5,805 nt of DNA from a bacterium (GTDB lineage: Bacteria > Hydrothermota > UBA3072 > B12-G15). The notes beneath the pieces are model-generated. The model made no database searches, had not been told where the DNA came from, and saw only the letters and a program-made list of their open reading frames with translations. The stretch is from the NCBI GenBank assembly GCA_003646055.1, contig QNDZ01000109.1, forward strand, positions 1 through 5,805. The letters are read 5' to 3'. Each line of letters opens with the position of its first letter. Position 1 is the stretch's first letter. Shown here one piece after another: positions 1-4,786 of this stretch. The position numbers and the translations under genes were made by a program.

Positions 1-98
1 ATGGTATGAGGGTCCTGCCCATTGGCAACAGCAAGGGTCATGGTCTTCCTACCCTTAACCAGTTCAACAAGACCGTCAAGCGTCCTTATAGGTTCCAT
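1..98 (-). CDS. ptb: Phosphate butyryltransferase-type phosphate acyltransferase, 5' end only (partial)
   Basis: Enzymes of this family move an acyl group from CoA to inorganic phosphate in the cytoplasm (butyryl-CoA to butyryl phosphate). Seen: the first 32 codons start at ATG 98 and run off the window. A strong AAGGAGG-type site lies 6 to 8 nt upstream, and the buk stop is 17 nt before the start. The visible residues MEPIRTLDGLVELVKGR followed by a hydrophobic strand TLAVANGQD match the usual start of the Ptb/Pta family: a helix, then a beta strand ending in a small-residue/Q-D turn. Family knowledge: ptb and buk are normally adjacent, although clostridia have the order ptb-buk, whereas here buk comes first. 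The fragment is too short to separate a butyryltransferase from a phosphate acetyltransferase; the neighbour decides the call. Confidence 0.82.
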   Translation of the reverse strand, partial: MEPIRTLDGLVELVKGRKTMTLAVANGQDPHT

Positions 99-115
99 TT
101 CTCCTCCTTTTATGA

Positions 116-1183
116 CTAATACGTCTTTGCCTCTTCTTCACCCTTTAACACCCTTAATGCTCCAAGGGCAAGGGCTTCCATCTCATCCTCACCTGGCAGG
201 ACAATCACCTTCCCAAGGTGTTCTATCCTCTCCTTCACCCTGTCAATGAAATAACCAAAGTAGGCAAGTCCTCCAGTGAGGATAATGGCATCAACCTCAC
301 CCTTCAAAACCGTTGAAAGTGCTCCAATCTCCTTTGCAACCTGATAAGCCATACCATCCACTATAAACCTTGCCTCATCATCACCATTATTTATTCTATC
401 CTCAACCTCCCGCATGTTGTTCGTTCCCAGATAAGCAACAACACCACCCTTTCCTGCAAGTTTCTTTTTTAGTTCACTCTCTGTGTATTTCCCTGAAAGG
501 GCAAGTTTCATTGAGTCCCACACAGGAAGACTTCCCGCCCTCTCTGGTGCAAAGGGTCCATCACCATTCAGGGCATTATTCACATCCACAACCTTTCCCT
601 TTCTGTGTGCACCAACAGAGATACCACCACCAAGATGGACAATGATGAAATTCAGGTCCTCGTAGTTTTTACCAAAGTATTCCCTTGCAACCTTTCTTCC
701 CACTGCCTTGTGGTTCAGGGCATGAAATATACTCCTTCTCTGAATTTCAGGGATTCCAGAGAGTTTTGCAACGGGCTCCATTTCATCAACCACAACAGGG
801 TCAACAATAAATGCTGGAATACCAAGGGGATGGGCTATTTCAAAAGCAATAATGCCTCCAAGATTGGAGGCATGTTCACCCTGCAAACCCTTTGTAAGGT
901 CGGCAAGCATCAACTCATTCACTATGTATGTACCGCTCTCTATGGGTCTTAAAAGCCCTCCCCTCCCAACGGTTGCAGAAAGTTTTTTAACATCAAATCC
1001 TTTGTCTTTCAGAAAGTTAAGTATAACTTCCTTCCTGAAGTCCTTCTGGTCCACTATCCTGTGAAACTTCTGAATCTCTTCAACAGGGTGAGAGATAGAT
1101 TCAACGCATACCTTCTCTCCATCCCTGAACCAGCCAATCTTGGTTGAGGTAGAACCAGGGTTTATCACAAGTATTTCAAACAT
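116..1183 (-). CDS. buk: Butyrate kinase (acetokinase/ASKHA family)
   Basis: Cytoplasmic kinase that converts butyryl phosphate and ADP to butyrate and ATP (or the reverse); branched-chain acyl phosphates are possible substrates. The 355-residue length is typical of the family. Seen: the N-terminal phosphate loop NPGSTSTK at residues 8-15, GRGG at 73-76, ASNLGG at 105-110, HLGGGIS at 183-189, [11 protein letters not shown] at 207-217, LTGGLA at 302-307 and the C-terminal [15 protein letters not shown] at 330-344, which is characteristic of butyrate kinases. I chose ATG 1183 because AAAGGAGG sits 5 nt upstream and [10 protein letters not shown] is the canonical start. An in-frame ATG 26 codons further upstream would pass through the promoter and has no ribosome site. 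It is the first gene of a buk-ptb operon. A promoter and a 22-bp palindrome lie upstream, suggesting specific control. Confidence 0.95.
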   Translation of the reverse strand: MFEILVINPGSTSTKIGWFRDGEKVCVESISHPVEEIQKFHRIVDQKDFRKEVILNFLKDKGFDVKKLSATVGRGGLLRPIESGTYIVNELMLADLTKGLQGEHASNLGGIIAFEIAHPLGIPAFIVDPVVVDEMEPVAKLSGIPEIQRRSIFHALNHKAVGRKVAREYFGKNYEDLNFIIVHLGGGISVGAHRKGKVVDVNNALNGDGPFAPERAGSLPVWDSMKLALSGKYTESELKKKLAGKGGVVAYLGTNNMREVEDRINNGDDEARFIVDGMAYQVAKEIGALSTVLKGEVDAIILTGGLAYFGYFIDRVKERIEHLGKVIVLPGEDEMEALALGALRVLKGEEEAKTY

Positions 1184-1204
1184 AAGTTCCTCCTTTTGGT
1201 GGCA

Positions 1205-1239
1205 CAGGATTATAATAAGGAAACTTATCCCATTGTCAA
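1205..1239 (-). promoter_or_regulatory. Promoter of the buk-ptb operon
   Basis: On the minus strand TTGACA (1239 to 1234) is a perfect -35 box. A -10 box TATTAT (1217 to 1212) follows after 16 nt; an overlapping perfect TATAAT (1214 to 1209) has a less favourable 19-nt spacer. Transcription would start near 1202-1205, giving a leader of about 20 nt that contains the AAAGGAGG site of buk. Confidence 0.7.
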
Positions 1240-1241
1240 CA

Positions 1242-1263
1242 TTATGAGAAAAATTTCTCATAA
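1242..1263. promoter_or_regulatory. 22-bp perfect palindrome, candidate operator beside the buk promoter
   Basis: The arms are 10 bp, TTATGAGAAA and its exact reverse complement, around a 2-nt AA centre. Its edge is 2 bp upstream of the buk -35 box and its centre is roughly 48-50 bp from the predicted start. That suits an activator, or a repressor that blocks access to the -35 box. It is not followed by a T-run on either strand, so a terminator is unlikely. The motif does not match CIRCE, CRP/FNR or a canonical Rex site as I know them. The regulator is unknown. Confidence 0.55.
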
Positions 1264-1310
1264 ATACGGCAAAAGTGAAATCCCATTTACAGGCATGTTT
1301 TTACATCCCC

Positions 1311-1344
1311 TTGAAATCTCCTCAGAATGGTCTAAAATAGACGT
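1311..1344 (+). promoter_or_regulatory. Promoter of the small lipoprotein gene, placing the start at the ATG
   Basis: TTGAAA (1311-1316), a 16-nt spacer and TAAAAT (1333-1338) form a good sigma-70-type promoter. Seven bases past the -10 box is position 1345, the A of the start codon. The first bases of the transcript would therefore be the start codon itself. Confidence 0.6.
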
Positions 1345-1641
1345 ATGAACAGGATAATCCTGATACTGCTCATCCTTTCCATACCCCTGTTACACTCCTG
1401 CAAGAGGGAGAAGGAGGAACTCACGAAAACAGCAGTGAAGGTGTTAAAGTCCCCTGAAAAGGTTAAGGTTATCAACGACCTTCATTTGCTCAGGACAGCA
1501 ATCCAGACCTACAGGATTGAGCATAACGGTGAAAATCCTCCTTCGCTCAGGAGTTTAAATGTAAAACTCTACTACCCAGACGAGTATATCTATGACAGGG
1601 AAACTGGAAGGGTGAGAAGTAAAAAATATCCAGAACTATAA
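1345..1641 (+). CDS. Small lipoprotein with a pseudopilin-G-like soluble region
   Basis: A 98-residue protein, probably anchored to a membrane by a lipidated cysteine. Seen: an N-terminal hydrophobic stretch (residues 4-16) ending in the lipobox-like LHSC with Cys19. A charged linker (20-40) follows, then a region (41-95) reading like the globular part of type II secretion pseudopilins: LLRTAIQTYRIEHNGENPPSL (helix ending in Y, then N-G and P-SL), followed by YIYDRETGRVRS. The prepilin peptidase site and long N-terminal helix of a true pseudopilin are missing, so it is not a normal pilin. The start is fixed: an in-frame TAA at 1333-1335 lies just upstream and no other ATG fits. No Shine-Dalgarno site is present, which agrees with leaderless translation. 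The gene is divergent from buk. Its function is unknown; a fold relationship to GspG is my inference. Confidence 0.82.
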   Translation: MNRIILILLILSIPLLHSCKREKEELTKTAVKVLKSPEKVKVINDLHLLRTAIQTYRIEHNGENPPSLRSLNVKLYYPDEYIYDRETGRVRSKKYPEL

Positions 1642-1710
1642 CAGCCATTAAACCCCTGTGTGCCAAACCTTAAACCAAGGCAGAATGGGACAGGGTATGG
1701 GTAATACAGA

Positions 1711-1857
1711 ATGGTAATGAAAAGGCTTAAGGAAGTACTCAAAAGATACAAAGACAAAATCGTTGCGAATCAATTGAAAGAGATGGGAACCAATGATTTC
1801 CAGTCTACTTCTCAATGTTCCTGTGTAATATCTTCAAAAATAGAGAGTTTCTTTTAA
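1711..1857 (+). CDS. Possible 48-residue small protein, unknown function
   Basis: The frame opens at 1705 after a TAA, with ATG at 1711 (or a second ATG at 1717), and ends at TAA 1855-1857. The product starts with a basic amphipathic stretch, MVMKRLKEVLKRYKDKIVAN, and ends in a polar Ser/Cys-containing tail (QCSCVISSKIESFF). I do not recognise it. No clear Shine-Dalgarno site precedes either ATG, which weakens the case. Its stop overlaps the AAGGAG site of the next gene, and the next ATG is only 11 nt away, so coupled translation is possible. It may also be a chance frame, or the remnant of a longer gene. Confidence 0.35.
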   Translation: MVMKRLKEVLKRYKDKIVANQLKEMGTNDFQSTSQCSCVISSKIESFF

Positions 1858-1868
1858 GGAGTTAAACA

Positions 1869-2270
1869 ATGATAAGGGATGACTATATAATGCGGTTGAT
1901 TGAAATGTTTTCTGAGAGCATGAGGAAAATTCTAAGGATGGAGAGGGAAGGAAAGGTTGAAGAGGCTCTGGAAACCATTGGTGAAACTTATCGTAACTTA
2001 CTTGGTTTAAACCCGGAAATTGTTCATATCATGGAAGTTGAAGATATAAAGAATTTGATAGAATACACAGGGATTATGGATGAGCACAAGATTCAGATTT
2101 TAGCAAAACTTCTTATAAAAGAGGGAGATTTATTGCTTCAGGCTAAAGATAAAAAGATTGCGAAACAAAGATATCTCAAAGCACTTGAGTTACTCTCCAG
2201 AATCTCTGATAATAGTATAAAATTGCAGGTTGAGAAAAAAATCAAAGAAATTGATGCCTGTCAAAATTAA
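1869..2270 (+). CDS. DUF6483-type helical protein, function unknown
   Basis: A 133-residue, probably cytoplasmic protein with no signal peptide or membrane segment. Seen: the start MIRDDYIMRLIEMFSESMRKIL, then REGKVEEALETIGETYRNLLGLN (23-50), an acidic middle part and a C-terminal helix pair EGDLLLQAKDKKIAKQRYLKALELL (about 90-115) that reads like a single TPR-like hairpin. The R-D-Y-I-M-R-x-I-E start, the EGKxEEAxE stretch and the LLGL motif resemble the family I remember as DUF6483, which has no known role. The start has AAGGAG 7 nt upstream. The codons look more A/T-rich than those of lexA or buk, by eye. The stretch upstream holds only the possible small ORF; no convincing promoter was found for this gene. 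Confidence 0.8.
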   Translation: MIRDDYIMRLIEMFSESMRKILRMEREGKVEEALETIGETYRNLLGLNPEIVHIMEVEDIKNLIEYTGIMDEHKIQILAKLLIKEGDLLLQAKDKKIAKQRYLKALELLSRISDNSIKLQVEKKIKEIDACQN

Positions 2271-2355
2271 ACCTCTCCAGCCCAATCCTGACACGGTCAT
2301 TAACAATATGACATTTCCTCCCAAGTATGTGAATTTATCTAAAATGGAAAAAGTA

Positions 2356-2387
2356 TTGACAGGATAAAAATTTTTTGTTTTTATAAA
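2356..2387 (+). promoter_or_regulatory. Promoter of the exported protein-metallopeptidase operon
   Basis: TTGACA (2356-2361) is a perfect -35 box. The -10 element is less certain: TTTATA (2380-2385) has an 18-nt spacer and TATAAA (2382-2387) has 20 nt. The spacer carries A5T6 and a 7-bp AT inverted repeat (ATAAAAA 2364-2370 with TTTTTAT 2378-2384). The start would lie near 2391-2394. The spacer resembles that of the lexA promoter. Confidence 0.55.
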
Positions 2388-2390
2388 ATC

Positions 2391-2426
2391 ATGGGCGATT
2401 CACACACACACAATCATTCTGTCTGA
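2391..2426 (+). CDS. Possible His-rich leader peptide (11 residues)
   Basis: ATG at 2391 opens a short frame encoding MGDSHTHNHSV and stopping at TGA 2424-2426. Three of its eleven residues are His. It begins at or within a few bases of the predicted transcript start, so it would be translated leaderless or not at all. The first leader hairpin begins 3 nt after the stop. There is no ribosome site, and the His codons largely come from the (CA)6 run at 2401-2412, so it may be chance. Confidence 0.2.
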   Translation: MGDSHTHNHSV

Positions 2427-2428
2427 AT

Positions 2429-2454
2429 GGAGGGTAGGTGAGTTTCTACTCTCC
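2429..2454 (+). promoter_or_regulatory. Leader hairpin 1
   Basis: GGAGGGTAG (2429-2437) pairs with CTACTCTCC (2446-2454): nine base pairs, one of them G-U, around an 8-nt loop. An overlapping alternative, CATTC/GAATG (2415-2429), would compete for only one base. No T-run follows, so it is a leader hairpin and not a terminator. Confidence 0.5.
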
Positions 2455-2486
2455 TATCAAAGGATATATTCTGCCTGTTCATGTTT

Positions 2487-2573
2487 CAGGAGGAGAAAGT
2501 TTATTCAGGATAGCCTCCTGTCTCTGAGGAGGCAGAGGTGGGCTATCAATAATAAACCGTATTAAAAAGGAGG
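2487..2573 (+). promoter_or_regulatory. Leader hairpin 2 with competing pairings around an anti-Shine-Dalgarno stretch
   Basis: GATAGCC (2509-2515) pairs perfectly with GGCTATC (2541-2547). Inside it, CTGTCTC (2518-2524) pairs with GAGGCAG (2529-2535, one G-U) around the loop TGAG. The stretch CCTCCT (2514-2519) can instead pair with CAGGAGG (2487-2493), with GGAGGC (2528-2533), or with the real ribosome site AGGAGG (2568-2573) of the downstream gene. These pairings exclude each other, so the leader could switch between an open and a masked ribosome site. No known riboswitch class was recognised. Confidence 0.45.
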
Positions 2574-2579
2574 AATGAT

Positions 2580-3503
2580 ATGATATATTTAATGATTTTT
2601 CTTGGTGTATTCAACATAGAGGAACATCCAAGGTATGAGGAAGTAAAGAAAATGTTCGTAGATGCAGTGGAGAGGCATCCAGAGGTGAAGATTGGGAAAG
2701 GAGCGTGGGTATTTGAATATTACTTTATAGAAGGGAATCTTTTCATATGGACTGTGTGGGAGGAGATGCTTGAAGGTATAGAAGGAGGGAGGTATAAACA
2801 TATATGGGATATATTGCTTGATAAAACAAAGGCATCTCCTGAAGCCAGGGCACTTTTTGTGGTTTCAACCCTTGGAGGTTCAGACATTGTTATGGGAAAG
2901 ATAATAAAGGTTTTCCCTGATTCTGTGCGGGTATGCAGGGGCCTTGATAAAAACTATCTATTAAGGGTTGACAGGGTATTTCAAGGGAGAATAAAGGTAG
3001 GTGACACTATACAGATAAAGTTTTTTGGCAATGTTCTTGCCTTCTCACCATCAGGTCCTGATTACAGATTCATGGGCGGCGATACAATAATTGCCTCTTT
3101 GTATAGGATTATTCCAGAATGTCTCAAAGGCGATGAGGAGCCTGGTTACGCCATGCCCTTTTATATACCTGCTGGAACAATGTATAAGGTTACGGGGCTC
3201 AGGGTGAGGATAGAGGGAGACAGTATAGTGAAGGAGCCTGTTCCGCTTCACATAGAGGGGTATTATAAGGTAGATTGTCCCCTGGATGTGGGTATAGAGG
3301 TTCTTGAGAAGATGGTATCCATAAGGGAGAGATATTTAAACCTGCTTTATGACAAAATGAGCCCTGAACTCATGGACAGTTTTTTTGTATTCTTAAAGAG
3401 GGAGAAGGAAAGAGAGAGGAATGCCACATATGACCCGAGGATAATCCATGAGGAGGAGAGTGGAAAGTTTATAGAATTATTAAAGAAGTGGGGTGAGAGA
3501 TGA
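2580..3503 (+). CDS. Probable exported protein with a beta-rich, possibly NTR/OB-like middle region
   Basis: A 307-residue protein that I cannot assign to a named family. Seen: a very short hydrophobic start (MIYLMIFLGVF) that may be a minimal signal peptide without a charged n-region; a mixed helical part (14-95); a strand-rich part (about 100-212) with SDIVMGKIIKVF, YLLRVDRVFQGRIKVGDTIQIKFFG and FMGGDTIIASL; then a helical, charged C-terminus (about 235-307). The pattern of a 'G-x-I' strand, 'V-x-R-V-F-x-G', 'V-G-D-T-I-x-I' and 'G-G-D-x-I' is what I expect of bacterial proteins with a small NTR/TIMP- or OB-like barrel, which is inference. AAGGAGG lies 6 nt before ATG 2580. Its stop overlaps the next ATG (ATGA), so it is co-translated with the metallopeptidase. 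It may be a partner, chaperone or inhibitor of it. Confidence 0.8.
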   Translation: MIYLMIFLGVFNIEEHPRYEEVKKMFVDAVERHPEVKIGKGAWVFEYYFIEGNLFIWTVWEEMLEGIEGGRYKHIWDILLDKTKASPEARALFVVSTLGGSDIVMGKIIKVFPDSVRVCRGLDKNYLLRVDRVFQGRIKVGDTIQIKFFGNVLAFSPSGPDYRFMGGDTIIASLYRIIPECLKGDEEPGYAMPFYIPAGTMYKVTGLRVRIEGDSIVKEPVPLHIEGYYKVDCPLDVGIEVLEKMVSIRERYLNLLYDKMSPELMDSFFVFLKREKERERNATYDPRIIHEEESGKFIELLKKWGER

Positions 3504-3712
3504 TACTGATTTTTATTGGATTTCAGGTTTTAGGACCCATGCATGCATCAAGGAGCCTTGTTGTTTCACCTGATGGCTTGTTCACTTCACTTGAGAAAGC
3601 ATTGATTCTCAATGAATGTGTTCCCGAATGGGATTCAAAAATGCATTACTCGTATACATACTTTGCAGCCTTCCAGATAAGTGGCTCCACTGCTCTCCAC
3701 CTTACAATGTGA
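3500..3712 (+). pseudogene. N-terminal part of the metallopeptidase gene, out of frame with the catalytic part
   Basis: The ATG overlaps the previous stop by 4 nt (ATGA), the natural start of the second operon gene. The frame begins with a short hydrophobic segment (MILIFIGFQVLG), a likely weak signal peptide. It continues with a pro-region-like stretch, then ECVPEWDSKMHYSYTYFAAFQ, which reads like the start of a matrixin domain (W, then Y-x-Y, then A-A-F). After residue 59 (Q, codon 3674-3676) it becomes implausible and stops at 3710-3712. In the -1 frame the same place gives KWLHC, so A-A-F-Q-x-K-W would be restored by one missing base. The frame is thus the true 5' end of the 3616-4620 gene. 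The full product would be about 373 residues. Confidence 0.7.
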
Positions 3713-4620
3713 AACAGAGTCACATCTTACCTCCTGAAATTCCGGGTGAAACCACATTTATTCCTGACTCAACAGGCAATTATGTTGAGACATATTATAT
3801 TGAGCTCAATTATAATGATGATACACCCTGGCACTGGAACTATGGTTCAAGCCATCCAGCGGGAACCGTTCACTTTAAGACCGCTGTAAAACACGAGATA
3901 GGTCACATGATAGGTCTTGCAGATGAGCCAGGTATTTCTCCACCTGACAGTGCAATCATGTATCCAGAGATAGATTCATTTCCCAAATATATAAGGAAGG
4001 ATGATATTGAAGGTGTTTGCTGTATATATGGTGATGTGAATGGGGATTCAATGGAACAGTATACCATTGTTGATTCACCCAGGACGGATACTGTTTATGG
4101 GTGTTATATTCCCATAACAGTTGGGGCATGTAGCGGAGATGGTTTCAATTATGATTCTGTGAGATGTGCCATGTATTTTCAGGGCAAATGGATAGTGGAT
4201 ACGAAAAGGAATCCACCAAGACAGATAAAATTCATATTTAAGGCACCCAATACAGACGGTCATATTGGAAGAAGTGATATATGTATCACATGGTTCAGGA
4301 GAGGAAATCCAGTGGCGAGTAGGTGTGTGAATGGTATCAGATTCAGGTGTAAAGGAATTGTTCCTGCTCCAGGGGAAAAGGAAAAACCTTTACTTTCAGG
4401 TAAAGGAGGTTGCACCTGTGTCAAGTTTGATAAAAGGAACATATACTCCCTTTATCACCCTCTTGGCAGACCTGTTCTGCGATACAGGATGTGGAAGGAT
4501 ATAAAAGGTTATTTAACGGAAAGGGGGAATGGGATATACTTTGTGAGGGAGGAATCTGGTAGGAGTCATATTATAAAGATACTTGCTTTATCAGGGGAGA
4601 TAAACATTGTTGATAAATGA
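3616..4620 (+). CDS. Matrixin-like zinc metallopeptidase with a type IX-like C-terminal domain (5' part in another frame)
   Basis: Probable secreted or surface peptidase. Residues are numbered from ATG 3616. The metzincin site HEIGHMIGLAD has zinc ligands His93, His97 and probably Asp103 and catalytic Glu94; the Met-turn is SAIMYP (Met115). RKDDIEGVCCIYGD (127-140) is the usual end of a matrixin domain. An Asp third ligand is known from snapalysin, while most matrixins have His. Residues 150-250 form a Cys-containing beta-rich region, and a linker with APGEKEKP leads to 275-325, where IYSLYHPLGRPV and GNGIYFVREESG resemble the type IX secretion sorting domain. ATG 3616 follows directly on an in-frame TGA and has no ribosome site, so it is not a credible start. 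The real gene most likely starts at 3500 and is frameshifted near 3677. The catalytic part itself is intact. Confidence 0.85.
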   Translation: MCSRMGFKNALLVYILCSLPDKWLHCSPPYNVKQSHILPPEIPGETTFIPDSTGNYVETYYIELNYNDDTPWHWNYGSSHPAGTVHFKTAVKHEIGHMIGLADEPGISPPDSAIMYPEIDSFPKYIRKDDIEGVCCIYGDVNGDSMEQYTIVDSPRTDTVYGCYIPITVGACSGDGFNYDSVRCAMYFQGKWIVDTKRNPPRQIKFIFKAPNTDGHIGRSDICITWFRRGNPVASRCVNGIRFRCKGIVPAPGEKEKPLLSGKGGCTCVKFDKRNIYSLYHPLGRPVLRYRMWKDIKGYLTERGNGIYFVREESGRSHIIKILALSGEINIVDK

Positions 4621-4624
4621 AGCA

Positions 4625-4662
4625 GACTGAAATTCAGGAGATAAAGACTTATAGAATCAGTC
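4625..4662 (+). repeat. Inverted repeat after the metallopeptidase gene
   Basis: GACTGA (4625-4630) pairs with TCAGTC (4657-4662). With a 2-nt AA bulge on the left arm, TTC/GAA extends it to nine pairs around an 18-nt loop. It begins 5 nt after the stop. No T-run follows directly; the only T-run is T7 at 4697-4703, preceded by a weak ACAC/GTGT pairing. It may protect the 3' end or terminate weakly, but this is uncertain. Confidence 0.3.
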
Positions 4663-4728
4663 AACCATGACCCCACACCGAACCCTCACAGTGTAATTTT
4701 TTTCATATGCGTGAATGCATCAAAAACC

Positions 4729-4756
4729 TTGACAAAGAGAAAATTTTTTGTATTAT
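4729..4756 (+). promoter_or_regulatory. Promoter of the lexA-dinB operon
   Basis: TTGACA (4729-4734), a 16-nt spacer with A4T6, and TATTAT (4751-4756). The start would fall near 4763, inside the inverted repeat at 4760-4775, leaving a short leader with the ribosome site AGGAGG at 4776-4781. Confidence 0.75.
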
Positions 4757-4759
4757 TAA

Positions 4760-4775
4760 GTAAACAAATGTTTAC
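4760..4775. promoter_or_regulatory. Candidate LexA operator (SOS box)
   Basis: GTAAACAAATGTTTAC is a perfect inverted repeat with 7-bp arms and a 2-nt AA centre. Read as AAAC-N4-GTTT it resembles the Gram-positive-type box GAAC-N4-GTTC. It covers the predicted transcription start of lexA and ends directly before the ribosome site, the usual position for an autoregulatory LexA site. No second copy was seen in the window. Confidence 0.75.
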
Positions 4776-4786
4776 AGGAGGCGAAT

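Larger units (their letters stand above)
2271..2579 (+). other. 309-nt gene-free region: spacer, promoter and structured leader
   Basis: The first part (2271-2355) follows the DUF6483 gene and holds only weak inverted repeats, such as GTCAT/ATGAC at 2296-2312. No terminator with a T-run is visible. A promoter follows at 2356-2387, and from about 2391 to 2579 lies an apparent 5' leader with a (CA)6 tract, a possible 11-codon peptide and two clear hairpins. These parts are described in separate entries. Confidence 0.7.

Noticed and set aside
370..952. Open frames on the plus strand across the butyrate kinase gene
   Set aside because: They lie antisense to buk, have low-complexity composition and no ribosome sites; shadows of the true gene.
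1323..1714. CAGAATGG repeated at 1323-1330, 1681-1688 and 1707-1714
   Set aside because: Eight bases recurring three times over about 400 bp, without regular spacing or a shared context, is too little to call a repeat family.
2401..2412. (CA)6 tract as a phase-variation repeat
   Set aside because: Six units is short and the tract does not lie inside a recognised gene or between promoter boxes; it is noted only as part of the leader.
3640..3647. TCAAAAAT as a -1 ribosomal slippery site explaining the frame break
   Set aside because: In the reading frame the codons are TCA AAA ATG, which do not give the X-XXY-YYZ pattern, and slipping here would lose the AAFQ part of the matrixin domain.
4667..4696. 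Nine-codon frame (MTPHRTLTV)
   Set aside because: No ribosome site, very short and no link to a promoter; likely chance.
4697..4703. T7 run as a rho-independent terminator
   Set aside because: Only a 4-bp ACAC/GTGT pairing with a large loop precedes it, so the hairpin is too weak.
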